Assembly: GCF_003202405.1 (NCBI RefSeq)
Contig: NZ_QJHL01000001.1
Location: 806,001 to 870,000 of the forward strand
Direction: 5' to 3'
DNA: 64,000 nucleotides
Source: Flavobacterium hydrophilum
GTDB taxonomy: Bacteria; Bacteroidota; Bacteroidia; Flavobacteriales; Flavobacteriaceae
Below the pieces are notes generated by a model. The model saw only the letters and a program-made list of their open reading frames with translations. It was not told the origin of the DNA and did not search any database. The position numbers and the translations under genes are program-made. This document shows, piece after piece, positions 49,968-60,753 of the stretch; the stretch's first letter is position 1, and each line of letters starts with the position of its first letter.

Positions 49968-51464
49968 TTAGTTCTCTCTTCTTTCTCTTAAATCTTTTTC
50001 AATCTCAATTTCCATGTTTTTGTCAATTACATAAAAACACAATAAAACAGCACTTATAATGAATATAAAACCAGGATAAATACTTATTGATAATTTAATC
50101 CCTTCAAGAGCTGCTGATACTTGATGAACTTCTTCAGCGATATAACCATATTTAGATAAAAAAGCTGCTCCCAGTGCGCCTCCAATACTTATACCGATTT
50201 TTAGTCCGAAAATCATTGCCGAAAAAACAGTCGCTGTCGCTCTTCGGTTGTTTTTCCATTCGCTGTAATCCGCTACATCAGCAATCATAGCCCACAATAG
50301 TGGAATCGTTACTCCATATATAAATCCGTGTGCTAATTGGGTAGCGAAAACCATTGTAATAGCTGTTTTGCTGTAAAAGTTAAAAAGCAGTAAGCTTATA
50401 GCGGATAAAAATATGAAAGTGATATAAATGTTTCTTTTGCCAAAGGAATCTGCGAGTGACTTTGAAAACATAATTCCAAAAATCATAAAAAGAATTCCAC
50501 CAGCATTAAAAAGACTAAATGCAGAAGTGGGAACATCTTTCGGCCACTGAAGATCTGTTAATCCTATCGTTATTAAAAAATTATTTAGAGATCCAATAAA
50601 TTTAGTAAATCCAATATCTTTCAAAAAGACAGTTTGTGCAGCCGGATCTAAATAATATTTAAAGTAAAAAACATACATCCCGCCCTTTAAGGATAAGGTT
50701 ATAAACACCAAAATGGTAACCAGTAACATAACAAACCAGGGACCGTTTTTAGATAAATCTATAAAATCCTGCTTAACGGAAGATTCCTGACTTTTTTTAG
50801 GGATGATTCTTTCTTTGGTAGTAAAAAAAGTTATAAGCAAACAAATTACACCTATAACGGCGAATAATATCATAGTATTTTTAAAACCAACAGCTTTATC
50901 GCCATGCCCCAAAATTAAAACTAATGGCAATAGAAGTGATTGAATTATAAACTGAGCTATCATTACCGCTACAAAACGGTAGGAAGAAAGGCTGTTTCTT
51001 TCTCTCATATCGCCTGTTAAGACGCCGCTTAAAGCCACATACGGTAAATTGTTTGCTGCATAAATTAATACCAGAAAAAAGTAAGTGAGTAATGTGTAGG
51101 CTATTTTGCCTCTTAATCCAAAATCAGGAGTCAAAAAAGAGAGTACGGCGGCCACCCCAAAAGGCAAAGCAGTCCATAGTATCCAGGGTCTGAATTTTCC
51201 CCATCGGGTTCTGGTACGGTCTGCAATAATTCCCATAATGATATTAAAAAAAGCACCTATAAAACCACCAATAAAAATAATAACACTTGCTGTTCCGGCA
51301 GGAATTTTATAAACATCCGTGTAAAAGAAAGCTAAAAAGGTCAGCAAAGTCTGAAAAATCAAATTTGCTGCAAAATCACCTAAACCATAACCTATTTTTT
51401 CTATTACTGAAAGTTTTTGTGATGTATTACTCATAGAAATGCTGTTTTTTATTTCATTAATCAT
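49968..51464 (-). CDS. GPH-family sugar:cation symporter (MFS, xyloside/glycoside type)
   Basis: This 498-residue protein has about twelve membrane segments. The GPH signature is visible in the N-terminal part: KIGYGLGDFAANLIFQTLL, then NIIMGIIADRTRTRWGKFRPWILW near residue 75, a family-specific loop, and NLPYVALSGVLTGDMRERNSLSSYR near 140. WAMIADVADYSEWKNNRRATATVFS near 390 is a further signature. GPH carriers move glycosides, pentosides and hexuronides into the cell with a cation. The first ten residues are poor, and Met11 may be the true start. Beside a SusCD pair, a hybrid regulator and xylanolytic enzymes, import of xylose oligosaccharides or free sugars is likely. Confidence 0.92.
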   Translation of the reverse strand: MINEIKNSISMSNTSQKLSVIEKIGYGLGDFAANLIFQTLLTFLAFFYTDVYKIPAGTASVIIFIGGFIGAFFNIIMGIIADRTRTRWGKFRPWILWTALPFGVAAVLSFLTPDFGLRGKIAYTLLTYFFLVLIYAANNLPYVALSGVLTGDMRERNSLSSYRFVAVMIAQFIIQSLLLPLVLILGHGDKAVGFKNTMILFAVIGVICLLITFFTTKERIIPKKSQESSVKQDFIDLSKNGPWFVMLLVTILVFITLSLKGGMYVFYFKYYLDPAAQTVFLKDIGFTKFIGSLNNFLITIGLTDLQWPKDVPTSAFSLFNAGGILFMIFGIMFSKSLADSFGKRNIYITFIFLSAISLLLFNFYSKTAITMVFATQLAHGFIYGVTIPLLWAMIADVADYSEWKNNRRATATVFSAMIFGLKIGISIGGALGAAFLSKYGYIAEEVHQVSAALEGIKLSISIYPGFIFIISAVLLCFYVIDKNMEIEIEKDLRERREN

Positions 51465-51721
51465 TTATACCGATTTGAAAATTATTTTAATAGATTTTAC
51501 CAGAAAATGAATGTCTTTTTTTATTCATTTTAATAAAAACTAAACGTAAAAATAGCTTGAAAGTTGAAATAAGATTGTCAATTTTGAAGCGTTTAATAGC
51601 ATATTTGAAGCATAATTTGCTTACAGTAAATCTATTAAATATAAATTATTATTTTAGCCTCTTAGTTAAAAAATACACACTCATTTTCACTTAGTTAATA
51701 TCTCATTTTCATTTTATTTAT

Positions 51722-53836
51722 ATGCGTCTTTTATACCTTTTATCAATCATTTCCTGTTTGATCATGAGCTGCAACAGCAAACAGAATAATCAGGAATATC
51801 ATAAATATACTAATGATTTAATCAACGAAACGAGTCCGTATCTTTTGCAGCATGCTCATAATCCGGTAGACTGGAAAGCATGGAATAAAGAAGTTTTAGA
51901 CAAAGCAAAGGCAGAGAATAAGCTTATTATCATTTCGGTAGGTTATTCTGCGTGTCATTGGTGTCATGTTATGGAAGAAGAGAGTTTTGAAAACGAGGCT
52001 GTAGCAAAATTAATGAACGATAATTTTATCAGCATAAAAGTAGACAGGGAAGAGCGACCTGATATTGACCAGATCTATATGAATGCAGTACAACTGATGA
52101 CTGGTAAAGGCGGATGGCCTTTAAATTGTATTGCGCTTCCTGATGGTCGTCCTGTTTTTGGAGGTACATATTTTACAAAAGAAGAATGGACAAAAGCGCT
52201 GACTGAACTTTCTGAATTATATAGAAATAATCCAAAAAAAGCAAATGAATACGCAGATAAGTTAGTAAAGGGAATCAGGGAATTACAATTAATTACAGTC
52301 AATAATAATGAAGCCAATTTTAAAAATTTAGATATTTTTACTGCTGTAAAATCATGGCAAAAAGATTTAGATTATAAAGAAGGAGGATTAGTTGGTGAAA
52401 CGAAATTTCCAATGCCGGGGACATTGAATTTTTTGCTTAGGTACAGTATTCAAAATAATGATGAATCGATTCAAAAATATGTAGAAACGACACTTACCAA
52501 AATGGCTGACGGAGGAATCTATGACGCAATTGGTGGTGGCTTTTCAAGATATTCGGTAGATGCAAAATGGCATATTCCTCATTTTGAAAAAATGCTGTAT
52601 GATAATGCACAGTTAGTAAGTTTATACTCTGATGCATTTCTGGTTACAAAAAAGGAATCATATAATGAAGCTGTTCATGAAACACTGGATTTTGTAGAGA
52701 GGGAGCTTATGGCTTCTAACGGGGCTTTTTATTCTTCTTTAGATGCAGACAGTAAAAATAAGGAAGGAAAACTGGAAGAAGGGGCTTACTATATCTGGAC
52801 TAAAGAGGAGTTACAATCTTTACTAAAATCTGATTACGCTCTTTTTCAAAAATATTTTAATATTAATGAAAACGGTTTATGGGAAAATCAGAAATATGTT
52901 TTGTTTAAAAACCAATCAAATAAAGATTTTGCGATAAAAAATAAATTGAATCTGAAAGAACTGGAAGCCAAAGTAAAAAGTTGGAAGCAAATAGTATTAA
53001 AAGCCAGAAATAAAAGACCCCGGCCTCATTTGGATAACAAAACCCTTACTTCATGGAATGCTTTAATGATAAAAGGTTATGTTAGTGCTTATCGTGCATT
53101 CAGAAATCCACATTACAAGGAAATCGCATTAAAAAACGCCAGTTTTATTGTAAATAACCAGCTTAAAAAAGACGGTAGCTTAAATCACAGTTACAAAGAT
53201 AGTAAGAGTACTATCACTGGCTTTTCAGAAGATTATGCAACTGTTGCAGATGCATTTATTGCAATTTATCAAATTACACTAGATGAGCAATGGTTACGAA
53301 AAGCCAGGCAATTAACAGATTATGCGATGAAACATTTTTGGGATAAAAAATCAAATATGTTTTACTTTACATCTGAAAGTTCGGCAAATCTAATTGCCAG
53401 AAAGATGGAAATTACTGATAACGTAATTCCAGGCTCAAATTCAATTTTTGCAAATAATTTATTTCACTTGGGGCATTATTATTCTGATGATGTATATGTT
53501 AAAACAGCCGAGAGAATGCTAAATAATATAAAAGATGATGTATTACAATCACCAGCAGAGTATTATAACTGGTTGAATTTAATGCTGAATTATACCGATA
53601 ATTATTTTGAAGTTGCCATTTCGGGAAAAGCTGCTATGACTAAAGCAGTTCAGTTTCAAAATTACTATTTACCTAATATTCTTATAGCGGGCTCTACAAA
53701 AGAAAGTACTCTCCCAATTTTAAAGGATCGTTTTGTAGATAATGAAACCTATATTTATGTTTGTGTAAATAAAGCTTGTAAGAAACCCGAAAAAGAGGTT
53801 GCAACAGCTGTTTCTAAAATAAAAAATAGTTTATAA
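51722..53836 (+). CDS. DUF255 / thioredoxin-like lipoprotein (YyaL/SPATA20 family)
   Basis: This 704-residue protein has a lipoprotein signal (LIMSC, Cys17). The N-terminal thioredoxin-like domain (about 30-190) begins [17 protein letters not shown] and includes the CxxC site Cys78-His-Trp-Cys81, followed by [11 protein letters not shown]. Residues about 200-660 form an (alpha/alpha)6-type region resembling glycoside-processing toroids, with [32 protein letters not shown] and [12 protein letters not shown]. The family is widespread but its biochemical role is unsettled. Family members are often cytoplasmic, so the lipoprotein signal is notable. The gene is divergent from the symporter gene and starts the + strand run of region D, but the following non-coding stretch suggests that it is transcribed alone. 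Confidence 0.88.
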   Translation: MRLLYLLSIISCLIMSCNSKQNNQEYHKYTNDLINETSPYLLQHAHNPVDWKAWNKEVLDKAKAENKLIIISVGYSACHWCHVMEEESFENEAVAKLMNDNFISIKVDREERPDIDQIYMNAVQLMTGKGGWPLNCIALPDGRPVFGGTYFTKEEWTKALTELSELYRNNPKKANEYADKLVKGIRELQLITVNNNEANFKNLDIFTAVKSWQKDLDYKEGGLVGETKFPMPGTLNFLLRYSIQNNDESIQKYVETTLTKMADGGIYDAIGGGFSRYSVDAKWHIPHFEKMLYDNAQLVSLYSDAFLVTKKESYNEAVHETLDFVERELMASNGAFYSSLDADSKNKEGKLEEGAYYIWTKEELQSLLKSDYALFQKYFNINENGLWENQKYVLFKNQSNKDFAIKNKLNLKELEAKVKSWKQIVLKARNKRPRPHLDNKTLTSWNALMIKGYVSAYRAFRNPHYKEIALKNASFIVNNQLKKDGSLNHSYKDSKSTITGFSEDYATVADAFIAIYQITLDEQWLRKARQLTDYAMKHFWDKKSNMFYFTSESSANLIARKMEITDNVIPGSNSIFANNLFHLGHYYSDDVYVKTAERMLNNIKDDVLQSPAEYYNWLNLMLNYTDNYFEVAISGKAAMTKAVQFQNYYLPNILIAGSTKESTLPILKDRFVDNETYIYVCVNKACKKPEKEVATAVSKIKNSL

Positions 53837-53963
53837 GGATTTAGTATCTATGATGAACGCTATTAATAATGAATATTGTTTTTTTTTAACTATATAAATA
53901 CATACAATGTTTTTTAACTGTTGTATTTGTTTAAAATTAACAATTAAAATATAAAACAACCGA

Positions 53964-53992
53964 TTGTTTTATTAAATGTTTTTATATATTTG
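53964..53992 (+). promoter_or_regulatory. Promoter matching Flavobacterium consensus (TTG-N18-TATATTTG)
   Basis: TTG at 53964-53966, an 18-base spacer and TATATTTG at 53985-53992 fit TTG-N17-23-TAnnTTTG exactly. It lies about 470 bases before the GH31 start and upstream of two terminator-like hairpins. Confidence 0.6.
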
Positions 53993-54283
53993 TAATAAAT
54001 ACACTTATTGTCTACGATAGTTTATTTTTTATTCGACATAGATTATTTTTAAGTTTCTCATAATAGAATCATAATATAAAGTTTGTGTATCATTTGATAG
54101 GAATTTGCATGCAGTTTAAAAAGAGGATACATCTTTTTTATTAGTATTCTATATAAAAATATAGTTGACGTCAGAAATAAGTAAAATTATTTTGAGCAGG
54201 ATTTAAAAGTTTAATATTTGGTTATATTCCTAGTTGTATAGATAGTTTATAACTAATGTTAGTTAGTGTTAGTTTTTTAAATT

Positions 54284-54317
54284 AAAGCCGGAAGTTCAAA
54301 TCCCTTTCGGCTTTTTT
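54284..54317 (+). terminator. Terminator-like hairpin upstream of GH31
   Basis: The arms AAAGCCGGAA / TTTCGGCTTT (10 bp with one G-U pair) flank an 11-base loop and are followed by a run of T. No gene ends nearby on this strand (the DUF255 stop is about 450 bases upstream), so it probably ends a separate transcript or acts as an attenuator. Confidence 0.7.
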
Positions 54318-54380
54318 ATTCCAAAATTATAAATGAATTACCAAACGAAGCCAGGAGTTTTCAATTGTATGGGATGATAC

Positions 54381-54411
54381 AAAACTCATTACTTCTTAGG
54401 TGAGTTTTTTT
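54381..54411 (+). terminator. Second terminator-like hairpin in the GH31 leader
   Basis: The stem AAAACTCAT / GTGAGTTTT (9 bp, one wobble) is followed by TTTA within a 7-base T-run. It lies 52 bases before the GH31 start. The GTG in its right arm (54400) is in frame with GH31 but is not a likely start. Confidence 0.55.
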
Positions 54412-54462
54412 AGTTTCATTAATACCAATCGAATAAATGATAATTTAATATATAAAATAAAA

Positions 54463-57060
54463 ATGCAAAAAACAGTTTACATTTTAATTTTAGGCTTTTT
54501 ATTCACTTCAATTAGTGCACAACAATATAAAAAGCATAGACTGAGTAAAGATAAATTGGCTATTGAATTATCTGAAGGTGTATTAAATATAATTCCTCTT
54601 ACCGAAAAATCAATACGGATACAATATGAAACAGGAACGTTAAAAGAAAAACAAGAGTTCGTCCTGATAAACAAACCAAACGTTCCTAATTTTAAATTTA
54701 AAGAATTCTTAGAAAATTTACAACTGGCTACAAAAGAGTTAACTGTTTCATTTAATAAAAAAACAGGGGTTATTACATATAGTGATACATCAGGTAAAAT
54801 TTTTCTAACTGAAAAAGCAAATTCACGAATATTAAAACCTGCTACTATTATGGGGGAATCCTGTTTTGTAGCTGAACAGGGTTTTGAATCTCCTAATGAT
54901 GAATATTTATTTGGATTAGGGCAGTTTCAGGATGGTTTTTACAATCTAAAGAATGTAACCAGAAAGTTAATACAGGTCAATACACAGATTGCTATCCCGT
55001 TTTTGGTATCCAATAAGGGATATGGTTTATTGTGGCATCAGTATGGTCTGACTTATTTTAATCCAACCAATCAAAATATCGACTTAATTAGAAATACAAT
55101 AAATGAAGGTGAAAAACGTGAAGTTGAAGTAACTACAACTTCAGGCACACAAAAAGTTTCGCAACAACAATCTGTTTACTCCGGAACTTTTTCGATCGCT
55201 AAAGAAGGAAAATATTCACTAATGCTGGATCTTGGAGATATGGATAGCCGCCATTTAGTTTTGATTGATGGGATAGATGTGATCAATCAATCTAATTTAT
55301 GGCTGCCACCAGCAGTGAGTAAATTAGTCGAATTAAAAGCAGGTGAGCATACTGTAAAAGTGGTTTGCAAATCTAGTAATACACCATCTCTTAGTTTAAA
55401 ACGAACTAATGATGAAACTGTTTTCAATTCACCCAATGCCAAATCGCTTGATTATATTGTTTTTGCAGGAAAGAATACAGACGAAATCATAGCAAATTAT
55501 CGTAACCTTACGGGAAATGTACCAATGCTTCCTAAATGGGCATTTGGATTTTGGCAGTGTCGCGAACGATATACCTCTGGAGAACATTTGGTTTCAACAA
55601 TAAAAGAATTCAGGAAACGTAACCTCCCTGTAGATGTAATTGTACAAGACTGGCAATATTGGGGAAAGTATGGCTGGGGTGTTCCTAAATTTGATGAAAC
55701 ACATTATCCGGAACCTGAAAAATTTATAAAAGAAATTCATGATTTAAATGCCCACTTTTCTATTTCTGTTTGGGAGAATTTAAATAAAGAATCAGAAATT
55801 GGTAAAGAATATGTATCAAAAAACTTATTCATTCCCAATAGTCCGTGGATAGACATTTATAATACGGAAACCCAAAAAACACATTGGAACGCACTTAATA
55901 AAAATTTATTTGCACTTGGTGTTGACTCTTGGTGGATGGATGCAACTGAGCCCGAAAATGATGCGTTAAGAGGTAAACAAACTTATTTTGGACTGGGTGA
56001 TTTTTACCGGTTAACATATCCATTATTTGTTAGCAAGGCTGTATTTGAAGGTCAGAAAAATACTAATCCTGAAAAAAGGGTAACAATTCTAACCCGTTCA
56101 GCATTTTTAGGACAGCAGAGATATGGTACAATTAATTGGTCAGGCGATATAGGATGGGACTGGGATGCTTACAAACGACAAATCGTTGCAGGTTTAAATT
56201 ATAATGTAACAGGGATGCCTTATTGGACAACCGATATTGGTGGTTTTTTCCGTCCAGGATCAGAACAGTATAAAAATGAAAAGTATCATGAGATTCTGAC
56301 TCGCTGGTTTCAATGGGCAGTTTTTAATCCGATATTCCGTATGCATGGTTATCAAACTGAAACTGAACCGTGGAAGTATGGAGAAAAGGTGGAAAATAAC
56401 ATGCGTTCTATGCTCAATCTTAGATATCAGCTAATGCCCTACATCTATTCAGAGGCCTGGCAAATATCTAAGTATAACTCAACTTTAATGAGACCATTGA
56501 TAATGGATTTTAGTTATGATACAGCTGCTCTAAGTCAGGCATATCAGTATATGTTTGGAAAATCATTATTAATAGCGCCAGTTACAGCACCTGAAGTGAC
56601 GAAATGGGATGTTTATTTACCAAAACAAAACACATGGTATGATTTCTGGACCGGCAAAAGATTCGAAGGCGGACAAACAATAGAATCCCCAGCTACTTTA
56701 GACAAAATACCGGTTTTTGTAAAAGAAGGTTCGATCGTTCCTATGGGAAATGTGATTCAGAATACGCAAGTCAAGCAGGATGAAATTGAAATTCGTATTT
56801 ACACAGGTAAGGATGCAAGTTTCACTTATTATAATGATGAAGGCGATAACTACAATTATGAAAAAGGAAAATATATCGAAATTCCAATAACCTGGAATGA
56901 AAAGAATCAAACTTTAACTATAGGAAAACAAATTGGCAGTTATAATGGTCAGACAAAAACATACACAATGAATATTGTATGGATATCTGCAAAACAAAAT
57001 GGAAACGTTCCTAAAAAAGTAAAATATAGCGGCAAGCAGATTCTGATAAAAAGTAATTAA
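54463..57060 (+). CDS. GH31-family alpha-xylosidase with PA14 insert
   Basis: Starting at the ATG at 54463 gives 865 residues with a clean Sec signal ending SISAQ. The frame can be extended to a GTG at 54400, but that codon lies in a hairpin and adds a poor N-terminus. GH31 features are a beta-sandwich N-domain, a PA14-like insert (about residues 225-325; SGTFSIAKEGKYSLML), the barrel segment PKWAFGFWQCRERYTSG, nucleophile Asp493 in WWMDATEPEN, and acid/base Asp562 in WSGDIGWDWD. The N-terminal PA14 insertion and the WQCRERY motif are typical of alpha-xylosidases such as Cellvibrio Xyl31A. In a xylan locus it could remove alpha-linked xylose or related side chains. It heads the region D enzyme run. 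Confidence 0.92.
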   Translation: MQKTVYILILGFLFTSISAQQYKKHRLSKDKLAIELSEGVLNIIPLTEKSIRIQYETGTLKEKQEFVLINKPNVPNFKFKEFLENLQLATKELTVSFNKKTGVITYSDTSGKIFLTEKANSRILKPATIMGESCFVAEQGFESPNDEYLFGLGQFQDGFYNLKNVTRKLIQVNTQIAIPFLVSNKGYGLLWHQYGLTYFNPTNQNIDLIRNTINEGEKREVEVTTTSGTQKVSQQQSVYSGTFSIAKEGKYSLMLDLGDMDSRHLVLIDGIDVINQSNLWLPPAVSKLVELKAGEHTVKVVCKSSNTPSLSLKRTNDETVFNSPNAKSLDYIVFAGKNTDEIIANYRNLTGNVPMLPKWAFGFWQCRERYTSGEHLVSTIKEFRKRNLPVDVIVQDWQYWGKYGWGVPKFDETHYPEPEKFIKEIHDLNAHFSISVWENLNKESEIGKEYVSKNLFIPNSPWIDIYNTETQKTHWNALNKNLFALGVDSWWMDATEPENDALRGKQTYFGLGDFYRLTYPLFVSKAVFEGQKNTNPEKRVTILTRSAFLGQQRYGTINWSGDIGWDWDAYKRQIVAGLNYNVTGMPYWTTDIGGFFRPGSEQYKNEKYHEILTRWFQWAVFNPIFRMHGYQTETEPWKYGEKVENNMRSMLNLRYQLMPYIYSEAWQISKYNSTLMRPLIMDFSYDTAALSQAYQYMFGKSLLIAPVTAPEVTKWDVYLPKQNTWYDFWTGKRFEGGQTIESPATLDKIPVFVKEGSIVPMGNVIQNTQVKQDEIEIRIYTGKDASFTYYNDEGDNYNYEKGKYIEIPITWNEKNQTLTIGKQIGSYNGQTKTYTMNIVWISAKQNGNVPKKVKYSGKQILIKSN

Positions 57061-57112
57061 TCTGAAAATAAGAAAACCACATAATTATCTATAACCAAAA
57101 AAAACTATAAAC

Positions 57113-58072
57113 ATGAAATTAAATATTAGGATTTTATTGATGTTTTGTTGTGTTTCAACATTTGAAATAACAGCACAAAACCCTATCATTAAGCACATTT
57201 TTACTGCCGATCCTTCGCCTATTGTTCACAAAGACACTTTGTTTTTGTACACAGGACATGACGTAGCGACCGAAGCAGATACTAATTATAAAATGGCCGA
57301 TTGGCATGTGTTTTCCACAACCGATATGGTAACATGGAAAGATCATGGGGCGCCACTTTCACCAGATACTTTTTCATGGGCTACAGGAGATGCCTATGCC
57401 GCTCAGTGCATTGAAAGAAATGGTAAATTTTATTGGTTTGTTTCCACATTTCATAAAAAAGATGAGGTGAGCGGAGGCGGAGCTGCTATAGGTGTTGCAG
57501 TTTCAGACAGACCAACTGGCCCTTTTAAGGATGCAATAGGTAAAGCTCTTGTAATTAATGAAATGACAACTGATATGAAACATTCGTGGGATGATATTGA
57601 TCCTACAGTTATGATTGATGACGACGGGCAGGCCTATATGTATTGGGGAAATGCTAGCTGTAAATGGGTAAAGCTTAAAGAAAACATGATTGAGATTGAT
57701 GGTCAAATTAATTATTTGAAACCAAAAAACTTCATAGAAGGACCCTGGATATATAAAAGAAAAGAAATGTATTATTTAGTATATGCCAGTAAAGGAGAAA
57801 AGGCAGAAACAATAGAATATTGTACATCAGATAGTCCAACCGGGCCCTGGAAACATCAGGGTTTAATACAAGAAAATGTAACAAACAGTTTTACAACCCA
57901 TCCAGGTATTGTTGATTATAAAGGTAAATCTTATTTCTTTTACCACAACGGAAGCTTGCCAACAGGTGGAAGTTACAGACGTTCTGTATGTGTAGATTAT
58001 ATGTATTATAATCCAGATGGAACTATTCAAAAAATAGTACAGACTACGAAAGGGGTAAGTAAAATCAAATAA
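57113..58072 (+). CDS. GH43-family arabinofuranosidase/xylosidase (single domain)
   Basis: This 319-residue protein has a Sec signal ending EITAQ. It is a single-domain GH43 propeller with catalytic Asp33 (ADPSPIV), Asp163 (DIDPTVMID) and Glu209 (FIEGPW). The length fits single-domain GH43 enzymes. Compared with the GH43 at 3795-5537, it lacks a C-terminal beta-sandwich and the motif sequences differ, so it belongs to another subfamily and probably has a different specificity, perhaps removing arabinose from arabinoxylan. It lies 52 bases after GH31 and about 100 bases before GH8. Confidence 0.9.
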   Translation: MKLNIRILLMFCCVSTFEITAQNPIIKHIFTADPSPIVHKDTLFLYTGHDVATEADTNYKMADWHVFSTTDMVTWKDHGAPLSPDTFSWATGDAYAAQCIERNGKFYWFVSTFHKKDEVSGGGAAIGVAVSDRPTGPFKDAIGKALVINEMTTDMKHSWDDIDPTVMIDDDGQAYMYWGNASCKWVKLKENMIEIDGQINYLKPKNFIEGPWIYKRKEMYYLVYASKGEKAETIEYCTSDSPTGPWKHQGLIQENVTNSFTTHPGIVDYKGKSYFFYHNGSLPTGGSYRRSVCVDYMYYNPDGTIQKIVQTTKGVSKIK

Positions 58073-58169
58073 TGCTTTTTAGTTTCAATTAAGCAAAGAA
58101 ATAATCATTCTCTTTTTTATTTGAATGATAAGGTTCTGCAGATTAATATTAAGATAAAAAAATATAAAA

Positions 58170-59462
58170 ATGAATGAAAAATATAAAAGAAGTCCGCAAG
58201 CTAAAATTCGTATTTTAATACTGATTTTCGGATTGTTTGTACCGGTTTTAGCCATCTGCCAGAATAAAAAGAAAGCAGAAAAATCAGAGTCTAAAATACC
58301 GAATTATCGTAATCTGTTTAAAGAAGCAGGATATAGCCAGGACGAAATAGATAAAAAAGTCTCCAAAGCTTATTATGATGTATTTGAAGGGCCAAATAAA
58401 GTTTATTTTGAAGAAGGTGATTCTTTAGGATATGTTTCTGATGTAAAAAATAAAGACGCACGTACCGAAGGAATGTCGTACGGAATGATGGTTGCAGTTC
58501 AGCTCAATAAAAAAGATGTTTTTGATCGTATCTGGCGATGGTCAGTAAAATACATGCAGCATCAGGATGGCCCAAGAGAAGGCTATTTTGCATGGAGCGT
58601 AAATCCTGAAACCAAAAAACAAAATTCGCCTGGCTCTGCATCAGACGGAGAGTTATATTACATTACCAGTTTGCTTTTTGCTTCGAACAAATGGGGGAAT
58701 GATACTGGGATTCATTACTACAATGAAGCAAGAAGAATATTAGATGCCATGTGGAAAAAAGATGGTACTGGTAATATCCATAATATCATTAATACAGAGC
58801 ATAAACAAATATCATTTGTGCCGGAAGGACGCGGATACGAATGGACTGACCCATCCTATCATGTTCCGGCATTCTATGAAATATGGGCTTTGTACGCCAA
58901 AGACGGACATGAACAGTTTTATAAAGAATGTGCTGAAGTTTCCCGTAATTTTCTGCATAAGGCATGTCATCCAGTAACAGGCTTAAATTCGGATTATACA
59001 GAGTTTAGCGGAGAACCACACCCTACACCATGGATGCCTCCCGCATTTCGTTATGATTCCTGGCGTGTTCCTATGAATATCGCTATGGATTATACCTGGT
59101 ATGGAAAAGATAAAAAGTGGCAGGAAGAATATGCTATAAAATTTCAAAACTTCCTTAGGTCGAAAGGAATAGAAACGTTTGTAGACCAATACAATCTTGA
59201 TGGTTCCACACCAGATTTTATTCTACAGGCCGGACCAGTCAAAAAACTCAGACACTCAATAGGATTAGTAGGAACTTCGGCAACAGCATCATTGGTCAAT
59301 CCAGATAAAAAGAGCATGGATTTTGTCCATGCGCTTTGGAAGGCTAAACTTGAACCTTATGAAGATGGTTATTTTGACCCCTATTATGATGGGTTAATGT
59401 ATCTCTTCAGCCTGATGCATCTTAGTGGTAACTACCAAATTATAAATCCAACAGTTAAATAA
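58170..59462 (+). CDS. GH8 reducing-end xylose-releasing exo-oligoxylanase-type enzyme
   Basis: This 430-residue protein has a signal segment (residues about 13-30); a Cys at 30 makes a lipoprotein possible, but the lipobox (LAIC) is atypical. The GH8 (alpha/alpha)6 domain begins YRNLFKEAGYSQDEIDKKV and includes the catalytic acid Glu100 in ARTEGMSYGMM and probable base Asp296 in RYDSWRVPMN. Other GH8 segments are YFAWSVNPETKKQNSPGSASDGELYYI and PSYHVPAFYEIWALYAKD. The pattern, especially the N-terminal region and GPREGYFAW, matches Rex enzymes that release xylose from the reducing end of xylo-oligosaccharides rather than endoglucanases. It lies 24 bases before the CE1 gene. Confidence 0.9.
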   Translation: MNEKYKRSPQAKIRILILIFGLFVPVLAICQNKKKAEKSESKIPNYRNLFKEAGYSQDEIDKKVSKAYYDVFEGPNKVYFEEGDSLGYVSDVKNKDARTEGMSYGMMVAVQLNKKDVFDRIWRWSVKYMQHQDGPREGYFAWSVNPETKKQNSPGSASDGELYYITSLLFASNKWGNDTGIHYYNEARRILDAMWKKDGTGNIHNIINTEHKQISFVPEGRGYEWTDPSYHVPAFYEIWALYAKDGHEQFYKECAEVSRNFLHKACHPVTGLNSDYTEFSGEPHPTPWMPPAFRYDSWRVPMNIAMDYTWYGKDKKWQEEYAIKFQNFLRSKGIETFVDQYNLDGSTPDFILQAGPVKKLRHSIGLVGTSATASLVNPDKKSMDFVHALWKAKLEPYEDGYFDPYYDGLMYLFSLMHLSGNYQIINPTVK

Positions 59463-60611
<1,149 letters not shown>

Positions 60612-60662
60612 ATTTTCAATAGCATCACCCATTAATCTAAAAGTAAGTACAATAGGCACCTT

Positions 60663-60710
60663 CTGATGAATTATTTAGCCAAAAACATTAATAAAGCTAA
60701 AATTCATCAG
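60663..60710 (+). repeat. Intercistronic inverted repeat between CE1 and GH9 genes
   Basis: The arms at 60663-60679 and 60696-60710 pair over 15 bp with a 2-base bulge (CTGATGAATT-AT-TTAGC / GCTAAAATTCATCAG). There is no T-run. As with the 5552-5605 repeat, it may process or stabilise the mRNA. Confidence 0.6.
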
Positions 60711-60753
60711 CTGAAATCAGCTTATTTGGATTAATAAATTAAAACCTAAAACT

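Larger units (their letters stand above)
53837..54462 (+). other. Non-coding region between DUF255 and GH31 genes; possible small RNA or regulated leader
   Basis: No coding frame is apparent. In order, the stretch contains a promoter-like pair (TTG at 53964, TATATTTG at 53985-53992), a weak AU-rich hairpin with a T-run (about 54117-54140), a terminator-like hairpin at 54284-54317, a second terminator-like hairpin at 54381-54411, and the GH31 start at 54463. A transcript of about 320 bases from the promoter to the first terminator is plausible. Confidence 0.55.

Noticed and set aside
54284..54317. Possible tRNA fragment: the loop contains GTTCAAATCC, like a T-arm.
   Set aside because: No matching 5' acceptor strand, D-arm or anticodon arm lies upstream, and the T-stem does not pair. 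The pairing and T-run fit a terminator better.
54400..54462. Longer GH31 N-terminus from a GTG at 54400.
   Set aside because: The GTG lies in the arm of a hairpin and the added residues lack signal character; the ATG at 54463 starts a normal signal peptide.
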